Assembly (NCBI RefSeq): GCF_040802235.1
Contig: NC_133169.1
Coordinates: forward strand, 46,197,034 to 46,261,033
Length of the DNA stretch: 64,000 nt
Reading direction: 5' to 3'
Origin: Manis javanica
Lineage: Eukaryota > Chordata > Mammalia > Pholidota > Manidae
The notes below the pieces were generated by a model that was given only the letters and a program-made list of their open reading frames with translations, did not search any database and was not told the DNA's origin. Shown piece by piece: positions 35,380-47,564 of the stretch (within the stretch, counting starts at the first letter, position 1; every line of letters starts with the position of its first letter). The position numbers and the translations under genes are program-made.

Positions 35380-37720
35380 TATGAGAGTGACAGACCTACT
35401 AGGTTACTTTCCAAATATTTCATTATTTTTCTTACTACTGGCAGTGGGGGTAGTTTTCTTTTTTACATAATTCATTGTTGATGTATGGAAATGCGATTTA
35501 ATTGAATGGCTTATGCCTTTCAATTTTCCTCTATTATTTGATTAGATAAATACTTTTGTGGAAGAGTCATTAGGGTTTTCTGTATGTAAAATCATGTCAC
35601 CTGCAAACAGACAATTTTACCTGTCTTTTTTTCTGATTTAAAGTCCTTTCTTCCTTCTTTCCAGCCTGCTCTGACTAGTACATCCATTACTATCATGAAT
35701 AGTGGTGGTGAAAGTGGACATTCTTTTATTGTTCTTGATTTTAGAGGAAAAGCTTCAACTTTCCCCGCTGAGTATGATTTTAGTTGAGACTTGTCATAGA
35801 TGGTATTTATTATGTTGAGGTACATTTCTTCTCTATTTCATTATTAGTAGTTTTTATTATGGATGAATCTTGTCTTTTATAAAGTGATTTTCTCCTTCAT
35901 CTGTTGAGATGATCATAAGATTTTATGTTTTACTCCATTAATACAATGTATCACATTTACTGATTTCTGTACTTTAGTAATTCTTACACCCTAGGGTTCA
36001 ATCCTAATTGATCCTGGTGTATGATCATTTTAATATGTTATTGAATTAGACTGCTAATAAATTTTGGAGAATTTTTGCATGCATATTTATCTGAGAAATT
36101 GACTTTTTTATAGTAGCGTTCTTAACACAGTAACCCTGGCTTCATAAAATGATATTGGAAGCTTTCCCTCCTCTTAATTTTTTGAAAGATTTTAAGAAGA
36201 ATTGATATTATTTCTTTTTTAACTGTTTGGTTGAATTCACCAGTGAAACTATTTATTCCTGGGTTTGCATTGGCAAGTTTTTATTACTCTTACTTATGGA
36301 TCTGTTCAGATTCCCCATTACTTCATAGTTAATTGTTGGTAGTTTACATATTTCTAGGATTTTTCCATTTTTGTAGGTTGTTTAATTTTTTGTCATATAT
36401 AGTTATTCATAGAAGTGTCATGATCCTAATTCTATAGTATCACTTATAATTTCTCATTTATTTGAAATTTTACATATATTTTCTTGTCTTTTTTTCTAGG
36501 TTAATGTACTTTAAAGTTATTTTGGTATACCTTCTCAAGATCCAACTGTTTTGTTAAACTTTCCTGTTCTTTTCCTGTCCTGAATTTATGTCTGCTCTAA
36601 TATTTATTGCCTTCCTTCTAATTTTTAAAATATTTTTTGTTATTTGTTATATAAAGCTTGTTTATTTAAGATATTTTTCTTAATCTATGAAATTATTTGT
36701 TAACTTCCTTGTTAGACGTGCTTTTTCAGCATCGTATGAGTTTTAGTATATTGTATTTCCATTTTCATTTGTCTCAAAATATGTTTATTCTATTTTGATT
36801 CCTTCCTTGATCTATTTTATGTTCAGGAATATTGCATTTGGTTTTCATTGACTTTTGAATTTTCCAGTTTCATTCCACTGTTTGAAAAAGATACTTGGTA
36901 TTATTCTAGTCTTCTTTATTTTCCTAAGAATTGTTTTGTAATTAATATATTATTTATCCTAGAAGGTTCTTAACCTATGATTTATTCTATGTGTGCTTGA
37001 GAAGATTTTGTACTATGTCTCTGCTTGATGTGATGTTCTATATATGTCTCATGTGCTTCCCAACAGGCAGTATCAAACAGCTATGCTGCTATGACCAGTA
37101 TCCTTAACTTGAGAACATGGGATACAGGGTGCATATACAATACAATTTTTGTACCTGTGCTTCTAATAGAAACAACTGTGTTAACTCTTTATTCGTTTAG
37201 CTTGATTGATTATTTCCTTTATGTGTGGTGTTTCATTGCTTTACTGCATTCCTGTTATTTTGGATTCCAGAAATTATTCTTTTTTTTTTTCACGTCCTGG
37301 ATATATTTGTATTCCTATGAGCATACTTCAGAATTTTTCTGGGATACAGGTAATTATTTTGAACCAGCTTTCTACTTTTTGCTGTGACTTGTTAGGCTGC
37401 TCTGAAGCAATGTTCAGTGTTGGTCTAGTTATTTTAAACTATTGCTCCAAGCCCTTACTGCATATAAAACAATCTGAAATGAATTCTTCAGTTTCGTTGT
37501 TTGTAAAAACCAAGAATCACAACCTGTATGGGCCTGGGAAATCATCCTCACATTAATTCAAGAAGGGGGATCTTCTCCTGAACCCCGCACATCTTTCAGT
37601 GAAGCTTTCTTCCCTTCACTGCTCTGCTCGACATCAGTCACTTTGCTCCATCTCCCCTGATCAGGGAGTCACTGGAGTCCCTCTCCTATGTCCTTTTCCA
37701 CACAGTGACCTTATTTTCCC
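35380..37720 (-). mobile_element. Antisense L1, reverse transcriptase to 5' region
   Basis: 'aaatcatgtcacctgcaaac' at about 35590 and 'gaggaaaagcttcaacttt' at about 35741 are the reverse complement of ORF2 around the catalytic region. The copy continues to the endonuclease part near 37050. From about 37270, 'cacgtcctggatatatttgt' and 'gcaatgttcagtgttggtct' resemble the 5' end of old L1M elements. Confidence 0.75.
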
Positions 37721-38780
37721 TGAATTTATTCCATATATTTCTATCACTTTGTGACATTTTTGTCTGTTTATCATTTTTTATTAGAACTCGTCATGGGTCA
37801 GCCATCAGACACTGTCCTAAGCATTAGATTAGAAGCTTAAATCGTGCTGTAATAGCATGTTTCCTTTCTCATTCTGTGGCTTCCAATTTTCAAAGTTATT
37901 GCATGAGCCATTAATTGTGATGATTTTGAGACTTTCAGAAAGTTTCTCTTAATTGAGTTATTACAGTGAGAGTTGAAATCATTGATGCAGTTTTGCTTCA
38001 CATTTTTAGCACATATTTTACATTGTATAGCGATTTAGGCACCAGTGATTCATAAGTCATTTTGGGGAGCTTATGCTTTCTTAAATTTTACAAATCCCTA
38101 TTCTAAATTTATCCCCTAAAAATCATACTCTTGTAAGTCTAATTAATCTCAATGGATTGGCCAAAATGCCTATGGAAAGCAAGGCATGGAGGACCTGCCC
38201 CTTTTCAGGAGGCTGCAATTACTTCCCCTGAGGATGGTCAGAGATACAAGTACAGCTGTGTAATTCAGAAAGCGTTCACCAAACACTTCAGACAGGGCTG
38301 AGACACATATTCTTGTGGCTTAGAGAACAAACACACCTCCAAGAAAGAACTCTCGGTAAAATGCTCCCTGAATTGAACTGAAGAGTAAATGAAATTGGGC
38401 ATTTCATCAGTCTGTCTGCACAAGTGCTCATTGCAGGAAGAGAGACCTCTCATCTCATTCTTCAGGGATATCTGTTTTTGCTCTTCATGCTTATTTCCTT
38501 ATGGGATTGCAGTTTGTTTTATCAGATTGAGGAAAACCAAATTGCCAAGGTACAGTGATACCATTCAGTGTTATTAGCATTTTCATGTTTTCCTATAATA
38601 AAAGCCTTTCATTTTATCAATTTATTACTACTTCCTAATTCTATAACCAATAGAGATGTGATATGCATAAAATCTATAAATCAAGTCATTTCAGGGCTTG
38701 TAGATCATATAGTTTTGTCCTCTCAAATTTCTGCTGTAGGAACATCTTATCACTTTATCCATAGACTACAAGTTGCAAGG
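37721..38780. other. Spacer upstream of OR pseudogene 2
   Basis: No gene or clear repeat was identified. It may hold the promoter and non-coding exon of the former OR gene, but nothing specific can be shown. Confidence 0.4.
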
Positions 38781-38794
38781 GCATGTTAATGAAC

Positions 38795-39710
38795 ATGGAG
38801 AACTTCACCCTCTTCAGGGAATTTCGCCTCATGGAAATCTCAAGCTCCTAGAAAATCCAAGTCGTGCAAGGTCTACTGTTTTTAATGATTTACCTGTGAG
38901 TCTTAGCTGGAAATTTTCTCACTTTTACCATCATTGTTATGGACACACACCTTCACTCCCCAGTGTATTTCTTTATAGGCAATTTATCCCTCATAGCTTT
39001 TGGTTACATCTCAGTTAGTGTCCCAAGTTCCATTGTAAATTCTCTAAAAGGCAGTAAACTGATTTCTCTCACAGCTTGTGCTGCTCAGAACTTCCTATTT
39101 ATTTTCTTTGGGTCCACAGAGATCTTCTTCCTTTTGGTCATGTCCTATGACCACCATGTGTCCATTTGCCACCCTCCACACTATGGGCTTACCATGACCC
39201 CACATCTGTGCACACAGGTGGCAGGTGTCTCAGGGGTCAGTGGCCTGGTCTATTCTGCCATTCACACAGGGACCATGTTCAGGCTTCCCTTCACAGAGTC
39301 CAATGTGATCCATCAATATATCTGTGATGTGCTTCAAATCATGCACTTATCATCTTCAGATGTTCAATTTTCTGAGTCTGTGGCCCTTGCTGTGAGTGCT
39401 GTCATTTTTTTACTCTTCTCTGTCATTTTTTCACCTCATATGTTCACATTCTTTTAGCTGTGCTCCAGAGGAATTCTGTAGAAGCCCAGAAAAAAGCCCT
39501 ATTGACATGCTCCCCACAGATAGCTACTTTTATTCTGTTTGTAATTTCTGGATTATTGGCTGTATAGGGTCCTGTCTCAAATGTGTCAACCATTCAAACC
39601 CAGCTCATGGCCATGTTCTACACCACGGAGCCCCCTTCACAAATCCTATCATATTCAGCCTGAGAAACAAGGAGATTAAAAGTGCTTGGGGAACAGTGTT
39701 TAATAAATAG
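38795..39710 (+). pseudogene. Olfactory receptor pseudogene 2 (OR14-like)
   Basis: A full-length OR coding exon without introns. The start ATG (38795, or 38783 in the same frame) gives MENFTLFREF with an NFT sequon. Hallmarks are SPVYFFIGNLSL (TM2), LVMSYDHHVSICHP (end of TM3), RLPFTESNVIHQY in the second extracellular loop, CSPQIATFILF (TM6) and FTNPIIFSLRNKEIK (TM7). These resemble OR family 14 as I remember it. Lesions are TAG at 38849, TGA at 38897, a one-base deletion near 39435, TAG at 39565 and a one-base deletion in the C run near 39632, before the natural TAG at 39708. The DRY motif is changed to DHH at 39149-39157, which alone would be expected to impair G-protein coupling. More lesions than pseudogene 1 suggest older loss. 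Confidence 0.93.
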
Positions 39711-41180
39711 GTTCAGGTCCCAGGAAGAGCTTTTCTTACTGGAAATTAGTATTTCAGTAATCAATTTGGGAAAATAATTATACCACACAAACTGTATTAT
39801 GTTAAAGTATTATTCATTTAATTTTATTAAAAAATGGACAATGATATATACATAAATTACTAGTAATCATATGAACAAAAGTTTTGCTTGAATAAAATGA
39901 ATGATTATTTCTTACACCCACTCTTTTGAATGTAATTTATGTGGTATGTAGTGAATTATTGTTTATATTCCCACTGTTTTGTAAGTCATAAAGGCCTGGA
40001 ACATATGAGTTATTTCCCCATTTATACATTGATTTGGTCACAAATATTAGATAAAAACTCATTTAATTGTAAAAGATGCCTTGTATTACATTTTTCCAAA
40101 GAATAATAATTTTTCTCTTTGATACTTTATGTCAGTATAGGATTTTCTGCATAAACACAGTCTATAATTTTATGAGAGTAGAGAGAAATATCTCTATTTA
40201 AACAAGTCTGTTCATGTGTGTAAACATAAAATAAAATCAATTTCAGAATTCCCATTCATCAGAGTTAACATCAAAGAGAAAGAAGATATTTGGTACAAAT
40301 GCTTCACAAGCAGATAATTACTTTATTGTAGCCATAAAAAATAAAAATGGACAATGCACACAAACTGTGTGGAGAACACACAATGTTAGCATAAGGAACA
40401 CAAACTTCTGATAATGTTCTAATGCTTAACATAAATAGTATTTATAGGATGAAGAATGAGGGCCTGGCCGTAAGGGAGTTGAATGAAGTCACTTATGTTT
40501 CTGTACATTGAATGTGGATAACACATGATGGCTGGGATTTGGAGAATCCAAAGTCAGGACAGTAAAATGAGTGACAATTCATATCACAGAGAAAAGTACA
40601 GAGTGGAACACACATGAACAATCTTGATCAGATAGAAAATAGATTTTCCCCTCAACATCTTAGAAAGTCTTAAAAACTCTGGATGAATTTCACTTGTATA
40701 ATGCTTATTTCAGTGCTGAGTTAAATATTTTTGTTCCAGGAGTAGAGGGGAATTTATAATTAGGAAAAAGGGTGTTTGCTATTTTCATGACGTTTTGATA
40801 TATAGATAACCACATGCTAATCTCAGAATTAAATCTTAAAATTAACAAAGTTTTGTGGTCATTGTTACAGACCCTAATTGAGCAAAACCCACCAGCTGTT
40901 CTCTTTCAAATACAATTGCTGCTAGGTCTGAATTTATATTAATGTATCTATCCATGTATCTGTGTTTTGTTAATTCAAATAAAAGTTACTAAAAAGTGTC
41001 ACTTTCTGTTTTGATTTTTTTAACCCCAATGGGTCACTGAAAGCTGCCTAAGTATATTTGTTTCTTCTGTTCTTATAGCATTACACCTCATAGAATGGGG
41101 CACACATTATTTATTCATGCCCTTATCCATAAGCACCTTAGCTATTCTAACTCCCATCTTACTGAAGAATTTTGTTTCTA
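39711..41180. other. AT-rich intergenic DNA
   Basis: About 1.5 kb without a recognised gene or repeat. Confidence 0.55.
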
Positions 41181-41196
41181 AAAATATCTTCACCCA

Positions 41197-41706
41197 AGAT
41201 TGGTATATACACACAATGGAATTTTATTCACCCATAAGAAGTAAACAAATCCTACCATTTGCAACAACATGGATGGAGCTGGAGGGTATTGTGCTCAGTG
41301 AAATAAGCCAGGCGGAGAAAGTAAAGTACCAAAGGATTTCAGTCAATTGTGGAGTATAACAGCAAAGCAAAACTAAAGGAACAAAACAGCAGCAGACTCA
41401 CAGACTCCAAGAAAGGACAAGTGGTTACCAAAGGGGAAGCAAGGGGGAAGTTGGGTGGACAGGGAGGGAGAAGGGAATTGTGGGTTATTATGATTGGCAC
41501 ACCTGGTGTGTTTCGGGTTCACAGGGAAGACAGTGTAACACAGAGAAGACAAGTAGTGATTCTGTGGCATCTTACTACACTGATGGACAGTGACTTCAAT
41601 GGGGTATGGTGGGGGGTTTGATAATATGGGTGAATATAGTAACCACAATGTTTTTCATGTGAAACCTTCATAAGAGCGTATATCAGTGATACCTAAGTAA
41701 AAATAA
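41197..41706 (+). mobile_element. 5'-truncated L1 insertion with target-site duplication
   Basis: About 510 bp of L1 end: the last ORF2 codons (MEFYSPIRSKQILPFATTWM) plus the 3' UTR and A-rich tail. The 16-mer at 41181-41196 recurs at 41707-41722 with one T/C difference, which is a target-site duplication. It is among the youngest L1 copies here. Confidence 0.95.
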
Positions 41707-41762
41707 AAACATCTTCACCCATTTATACTCCCCTCAGCATGACACTGTGAGTTCTTTCTAAA

Positions 41763-41868
41763 GTGGAGTATAACAACAAAGCAAAACTGAAGTTACAAAA
41801 CAGCAGCCGACTCACAGACTCCAACAAAGGACTAGCAGTTACCAAAGGGGAGGGGAGGGGGAAGTGAG
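41763..41868 (+). mobile_element. L1 3' UTR fragment
   Basis: Starts at 'tggagtataacaacaaagca' and runs to the G-rich tract 'aaaggggaggggaggggg', the beginning of the same 3' UTR as in the neighbouring L1. The 3' part is missing. Confidence 0.85.
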
Positions 41869-43190
41869 ACACAACTTCCCAATAGTTGCCACTCTTGCAA
41901 TTATAAAGTTTCATCTCATTTTCATTTCAGATTGCTAGTGTATTAGAAGTCCTCATAACTTATAAGAATGTGGAAATTATCTTACGGGTATTTTAATGTA
42001 CTTTTTTGTCTATTTTTATTGTATTTCTGGACATATCACTTTGATTTGAAAGTGTTCTTATTGTATATTTAATATATCAATAGAAGACATGTTTTTCAAT
42101 TAGAAAAAATCTATTTTCTTCTGTTTATTTAAATTTTGACCCTACATGTCTCTTTGAAGAATTAAATTTTCTTTTAATATCACAATATACTGTTACCTGC
42201 ATCATTTCTGTTTCAGTAATGTTTGTGGAGCTTATGCTGACCTAAGATTCCAAAAGAATCTCTGTTTCTAGTATTTTATTTTTTTGTATCTTTTAAACTG
42301 TCTTTTAGTAGAATCTAAGATGACTTGTAAATTATTTTTGGGTTTCTATAATATATGGAGATGAAGGTATACTATTAGTAAATTTTACCTAAAAATTTAA
42401 AAAGTAAAAATATTATGTCAAAATCAATAGTACTTTAAATTTACCAATACAATTGTTACTATCTATGTTATTACTATTATACCTAGTCTGATAGAGTCCA
42501 AGTCAGGAGACAATTTGTGATTATAGCTCCTCAAAGAATGGCAGAAACTCTAGTTTTGCTTATACTTTAAAAAGGTGATGTTTTTCTTCTGGCAGAATAA
42601 TCCCAGAAATACTTGGAATTCTGATCTTACAATTATTATATTATTTAATCTTCTGTTCAAATATATATTTAGTCATGGAAGTAATCCACATTAATTATAA
42701 AATCAGAATATACAAGGCAAAACAGATCATGCTACCTATCAAAAAGTTGTTTCAAATCTCCTTGAAAATAATTCTATATTCCATGTCTATAGCTTAAGTT
42801 CCAGTTTTAAATGAACACTGGGCAGTTCCATTGAATAAGTTGGATCAATACAGTGCTCAAAGAAAACACTCCTGGTTCCTGGAAAAATATATTTAATAAC
42901 AGACCTCACTAACCCTGAATATGTGCTGGTTACATCCTTGTCCATTTAGATTTGGAGAAATGAGCATATTTAGCTTCTTTAGGCTTTTTACTCTAAAATA
43001 CCTCAATCTACTACCTCATCTGTAGGCCTATAAGGAATTTTGGCTTTAGAAATAAAAGGACACAGAAGGACCGAAATGATTACTATGCTGGTAACTGCCT
43101 GAGACTCCTGAGGGTGTGAACCAATGGACATTTGAAAACCTATTTCCCAATGGTGTACATTTGTTTTTCATAAGCCAATGTAATTTTATT
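41869..43190. other. AT-rich intergenic DNA
   Basis: No gene was recognised. Some of it may be very old repeat sequence beyond recognition. Confidence 0.5.
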
Positions 43191-43194
43191 TATA

Positions 43195-43884
43195 TAGACT
43201 TATTTATACTTTTAAGACCCTACCTTACTGATGTATAATTCATATATCATTCATTAATATATAGTATATATTTCTATTTTAATTCAGAGTTGTACAACCA
43301 ACATCACAATTAAATTTGGAACATTTTCTAATAAAAAAAAGAAACCCAACATGCTTTAGGAGTTACTCCCAATTTCCTCAATCTTCTTTTAATTCTAGGG
43401 AATCATTAATCTACTTTCAGACTCTATGGATTTGCCTATTTTTATCTAACATATAAATGAAATCGTACAGTATGTGCTTTACAAATTGCCTTTTTAATTT
43501 TAGTGTAATGTTTTTAGGGTTTCATTCAAGTTATAGGGTGTTTCAATAAGTTACTTTTCCTTCTTGTCCAGTAGTATTCTATTACATGAAAATACTCTGA
43601 TTTCTTATTAATTTATCAGTCAATGAACATTTCAGTTACTTCTACTTTTTTGGTCATTATGAATCATGTTATTTTAAACATTGACATACAAATTTCTTGC
43701 AGACATATGTCTTCTTTTATCTATATACCTAGGAGTGGAAATACTATATCGTATGATAACTCTATATTTAATCATTTGGAAACTGCAAGCCTGTCTTTCA
43801 AAGTGGCAAAACCATTTCATATTGCCACCAAAAAGATATGGTGCTCAAATTTCTCTATATCCTTATTAACACCTGTTATGCCTA
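43195..43884 (-). mobile_element. Old antisense L1 3' end
   Basis: 3' UTR wording around 'cagagttgtacaaccaacat' and then the reverse complement of the ORF2 C-terminus, including 'catattgccaccaaaaagat'. It stops where sense L1 begins at 43885. Confidence 0.78.
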
Positions 43885-44645
43885 TTTGCAGATGGCATGA
43901 TTTTCTGTATAGAAAACCCTGAAGAGACCAAAAAGCTGTCAGAGAAATTTGCATTCAGTAAAGTTACATGATATTGAATAAATGCACAGAAAACAGTTAC
44001 ATTTCTATAACTTAAAACAAAGTATCTGAAAGAAATTTAAAAAGCAATCTCATTTACAATGGTATAGTATTGAAAATCAATAAATTACTTAGGGATACAT
44101 TTAACCAAGGAGATAGAAGACCCTATACAATAGAAACTATAAGGCCTTGATCAAAGAGATTGAAGAAAATGGTGTCTATCAATAGATGAATGGATAAAGA
44201 ATATGTGGTACATATACACAATATTCACTTATAAAAAGAAAATAAATCCTCTGATTTACAACAACATGGATAGATCTAGAGGGTATTATGCTCAGTGAAA
44301 TAAGCCAGGTGGAGAAAGACAAATACCATATGAGTTCACTTACACATGGAATCTAAAAATGAAATAAAACAAAATGATCAAAACAGTAATTGACATATAA
44401 ATGGAGGAAAGACCGGTTGTTACGATGGTGGAGGCACAGAATCACAATATAATATAAATTAGTCACAGGGATGCAAGTATAGGATAGGTAACATAGTCAG
44501 TGGTTCTATAACATCTTTCTATTTTGACAGACACTAACTACACCAGATGGGGTGAGGATTTAATAATATATATGACTGCTGAAACACTGTGTTGTATACC
44601 TGAAACCAACATAATGTTGTGTGTCCAATGAACTTCAATAAACAC
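43885..44645 (+). mobile_element. Sense L1 with large internal deletion
   Basis: Starts exactly at the reverse transcriptase catalytic box, which reads FADG here (43885-43896) instead of FADD. It continues for about 280 bases, then jumps near 44172 to the ORF2 C-terminus and runs to the 3' end near 44640. The frame is broken. Confidence 0.87.
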
Positions 44646-45055
44646 AGAGCAACAAGACACATGGTCCTCAGCATACATCACAGAGTTAGAATCAAAAATA
44701 TCATGTCCCCTATATTCCCTGGTAGACAAAAAATTCTGTTAGACCAGATGTTCAAAAGAGTTAAAAATTACCTTCCAGGAACTAGATACAAATGGTTGAA
44801 ACTTTCTTTAGACATGTGTATTCTTTTCTATGCAGTATAATACTAATCATTCCTAAAAAGACATTACACTGTTTTTCTTGTGAAGAGAACATTCCAAGTC
44901 CACTCTGGTAGCTACCCTCACACAGAGAGCATAGTATTGTTAACCACAGTTTCAGTTAGGCTCACACACAGTTTTAGTTAGGCTCATGGAGCTCGGTTGC
45001 AGAGCGGGGAGAGCACAAAGGTAGTGCCAGGCCCCCCAGGTGTTTGGACAGTGGT
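44646..45055. other. Spacer
   Basis: No gene was recognised. An imperfect direct repeat ('cagtttcagttaggctcac', then 'cagttttagttaggctca') lies at about 44948-44990. Confidence 0.5.
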
Positions 45056-45059
45056 GTGT

Positions 45060-45685
45060 ATAATTGGCAGCCTGCCCCTCAGGTTGCATCTGTGATGATG
45101 ATGCCGGGGTTCTTGTTGGCAGAGTCCAAGAATGAACTTTGCACTCAAGGTAGGAGAGCAAGTCAGAGGCTTTTATTTGGAGATAAAGTGAGAGGATAGA
45201 GCTCCTTGGCTCATGCCAGGAGGGGAAAAGAGAGCCCTGGGTGGTGCATTGTTTAGGGGATTTATATGCAGTTGAGAGACAAAGGGCTAGGGATGCAGAC
45301 CTGCTAAGTGGTCCCAAAATGTTTATATTTGAAGAGACATTATTTTGTTAGTTTTACAGGTTATTTACAAGAAACGTACTACTCTTATTTCCTCCCAGCA
45401 GAGCAGCTTCCTGGTCTGGGGGCGTATCAATCAAGGGTGCCTGCTTTGCTTCCAAGGTGAGCTGACTCATTGTCTGCTGGTTAAAGAGTATGTTAACAAA
45501 GTTACTTTTCAAAATTGGATTTCAAAGTGCAACCTTCAGAATGGAGTCCTTCCTGTTTTTTTTGTAGGTGCTTGCTAAATCAATTGCCCAGGTTTCAAAT
45601 TACTTGATGAGGGCTGGAGGAGGAAAAGCAGCACCTGGGTGAAGTCAAAATACAAGCTGAGCCCCCCCCAGTAGTCTACAGCAAA
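45060..45685 (-). mobile_element. Class I ERV-type LTR 1 (solo, minus strand)
   Basis: On the minus strand there is a TATA box TATAAAT (complement of about 45259-45266). About 85 bases downstream is AATAAA (complement of 45172-45177), then a U5-like stretch ending near 'aagaaccccggcat'. The likely 5' end is TGTAGACTAC at about 45681. No viral coding sequence adjoins it. Target duplication and exact ends were not resolved. Confidence 0.65.
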
Positions 45686-45769
45686 TCCCACGTCATATTC
45701 CTTTGTTCCCCCGACACCCTAGACACTCATCCTCCTCTGTCTCAGCCCATGGTCCCCGTCTCAGTGAAG

Positions 45770-47560
45770 GCTAATGGACGACAGCGGTCTTGTGTGGTCA
45801 GCAGCCTGCCCTGCGGTTGCTGCTGCTAAGCCAATAGGTGCCTTTTTAGAAAGGCTGAGCTCCAAGTGCACTGCACCCTGGAGGCCGGAGCGAGTCACGA
45901 CTCAGGTCACTGTCCAGCGGGATCCACCCCTGGCCCACTGGCTCCCAGAGCCACGCCTAATGAGGTGGACCCTACAGCAGCCACAGAATCCGGGATGTGC
46001 CCACAAAAGCTGGAGCAAGGCCGAAGGTGGACCAAGACTGCTTTGGGGGTGGGGGGTGGGGCTCGGCTGTCATTCCGGAAACCGCCCCTCAGTGAAGCTC
46101 CGGGACAGGCACACAGGCAAATGAAACCCCAACCGCAGGCGAGTACGCGCTTCCCCGGAAGGTCCCGCCGAGCTGCAGCCCCACGGAGGTAGCGGGTTTG
46201 CATGATGCTCCCTGAAGAAGGGAAAAAGATGCTCGTTTTTACAAAAACCACGATGGCGGCCGCCCGGATAGAGCGTCAAGATGGCGGCCACCCGGGTAGA
46301 GCGTCAAGATGGCGGCCGCCCCTGTAGAGCGTCAAGATGGCGGCCGCTCGCGTATAGCGTCAAGACGGCGCCGGCCTTCGTATAGCCTCAAGATGGCGGC
46401 CACCCGGGGGGAGAGTCAAGAAGATGGCGGCAACCCGGTGGGGAGAGTCAAGACGAAGCCCGCCATTGTAAAGCGTCAAGATGGCGGCCGCCGCGTATAG
46501 CGTCAAGAGGACGTCTGCCAGCTTAGAGAGTCAAGATGGCGTCCACCGGGGTGGAGAGTGAAGACGGAGCCCGCCGGGTTAGAGCGTCAAGACAGCGCCC
46601 GCCCGCGAAGAAGGTCAAGATGGTGCTCACCCGGGAAGAGAGGCTGTGGCCAGCCTGCGGCCCCGGGTGTGTCCTGACTCGGGTGCCGGCCCCTCGGACT
46701 GACCCCAGCGGGTGAGCAGTGAGCCTCGTCCGCGGGGAGTCCCAGCGCTCCTGGATCAGCGGCCGGGTCGGGTGAGTCCCGCGCATCCTTCCCAAGCTGT
46801 GAGCCTCTTCCTTGAGGGCTGGTTCCCCGGGCGCCATGTTTGGGGCGGTGTGTCCCCAGCGGTGCTTCCCGCCGCAGCTCGCTTCCCAGCCCGCGTTTGG
46901 CTGGTTGGCCCTCGAAAGGCCAAAGCTCGGAAGACCAGGGTCGCTGAAAGGGACGGCTGCTCTGTTCAGGAGGATGCAGCTGGGAAGGCGGAGGCCTGGG
47001 CCCGGGGCTTCCTCTGCGGGCCCTTCTGCGCGAGAGCCTTTCTGAGGGTCCGGGGGCGCCTGGGGGCTCTGCTCAGGATCCGCAGCCACTCAGGGGCCCT
47101 CGGGCAGAATTGCTGGCGTCAGGGAGACTGTGCTGGGTCCGGAATGGCGTGTCTTTGCCTGTTTGCATGGCGGCTCTGCGTGAAACTGCTGAAAGTCAAG
47201 GTCTGGCTGGAGGGCCCCATGGAGGGAGAGGTGTCACTGCGTAGCTGGTTTCCAAGCGGAGTGAGTTGGTCTTTGTGAGAGCCTCTGGCAGTGGCAGGTC
47301 TTAAACTTAGCGGATGTGGGCTTCAAACTCTTCGTGTTCGGAGAGAAGCTCTTGACCTGGCTGCCCGCCCCGGGGTGGGGTCATGGCGAGACCCTGTCCC
47401 AGCCTCTCCTGCCCGCGTCCACGCCGCGGTCTCTTACTAGCCCCATACTTAGGAGTGCTTAGTGTGCGAGTGTATTTCAGAAGTTGTTGCACCAGGAGCT
47501 GCAGTTTCTGTGTGTTTATGGGAAGACGTGAGCGCGTGTCTTCCTATGTCCCCAGAACCC
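45770..47560. promoter_or_regulatory. CpG island 2
   Basis: About 1.8 kb of GC-rich, CpG-dense DNA. It contains the 28-bp YY1-type array (46247-46641) and several GTGAGT-like donor words on the plus strand near 46700-46775. An ATG in fair context lies at 46835 (a 77-codon frame). The island probably marks a promoter, perhaps bidirectional or of a non-coding RNA. The 188-codon frames on both strands show no family motif and are likely GC artefacts. No transcript can be assigned. Confidence 0.75.
46247..46641 (+). repeat. 28-bp tandem array with YY1 motifs (14 units)
   Basis: Units starting at the GTCAAG word occur at 46275, 46303, 46331, 46359, 46387, 46415, 46447, 46475, 46502, 46530, 46558, 46586 and 46614, plus one partial unit at 46247. 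The spacing is 28 bases except one of 32 and one of 27. The unit core is GTCAAGATGGCGGCCGCC followed by a variable C/G-rich part and TAGAGC. AAGATGGCGGC is intact in the units at 46275, 46303, 46331, 46387, 46415 and 46475, and nearly so at 46247 and 46530. This word is the consensus YY1 binding site, and all copies point the same way. Confidence 0.95.
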
Positions 47561-47564
47561 CTAT

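Noticed and set aside
46523..47278. Two 188-codon frames, one on each strand, in CpG island 2
   Set aside because: Lack of stops follows from GC content. The sequences carry no domain I recognise and part of the minus frame is just the 28-bp array.
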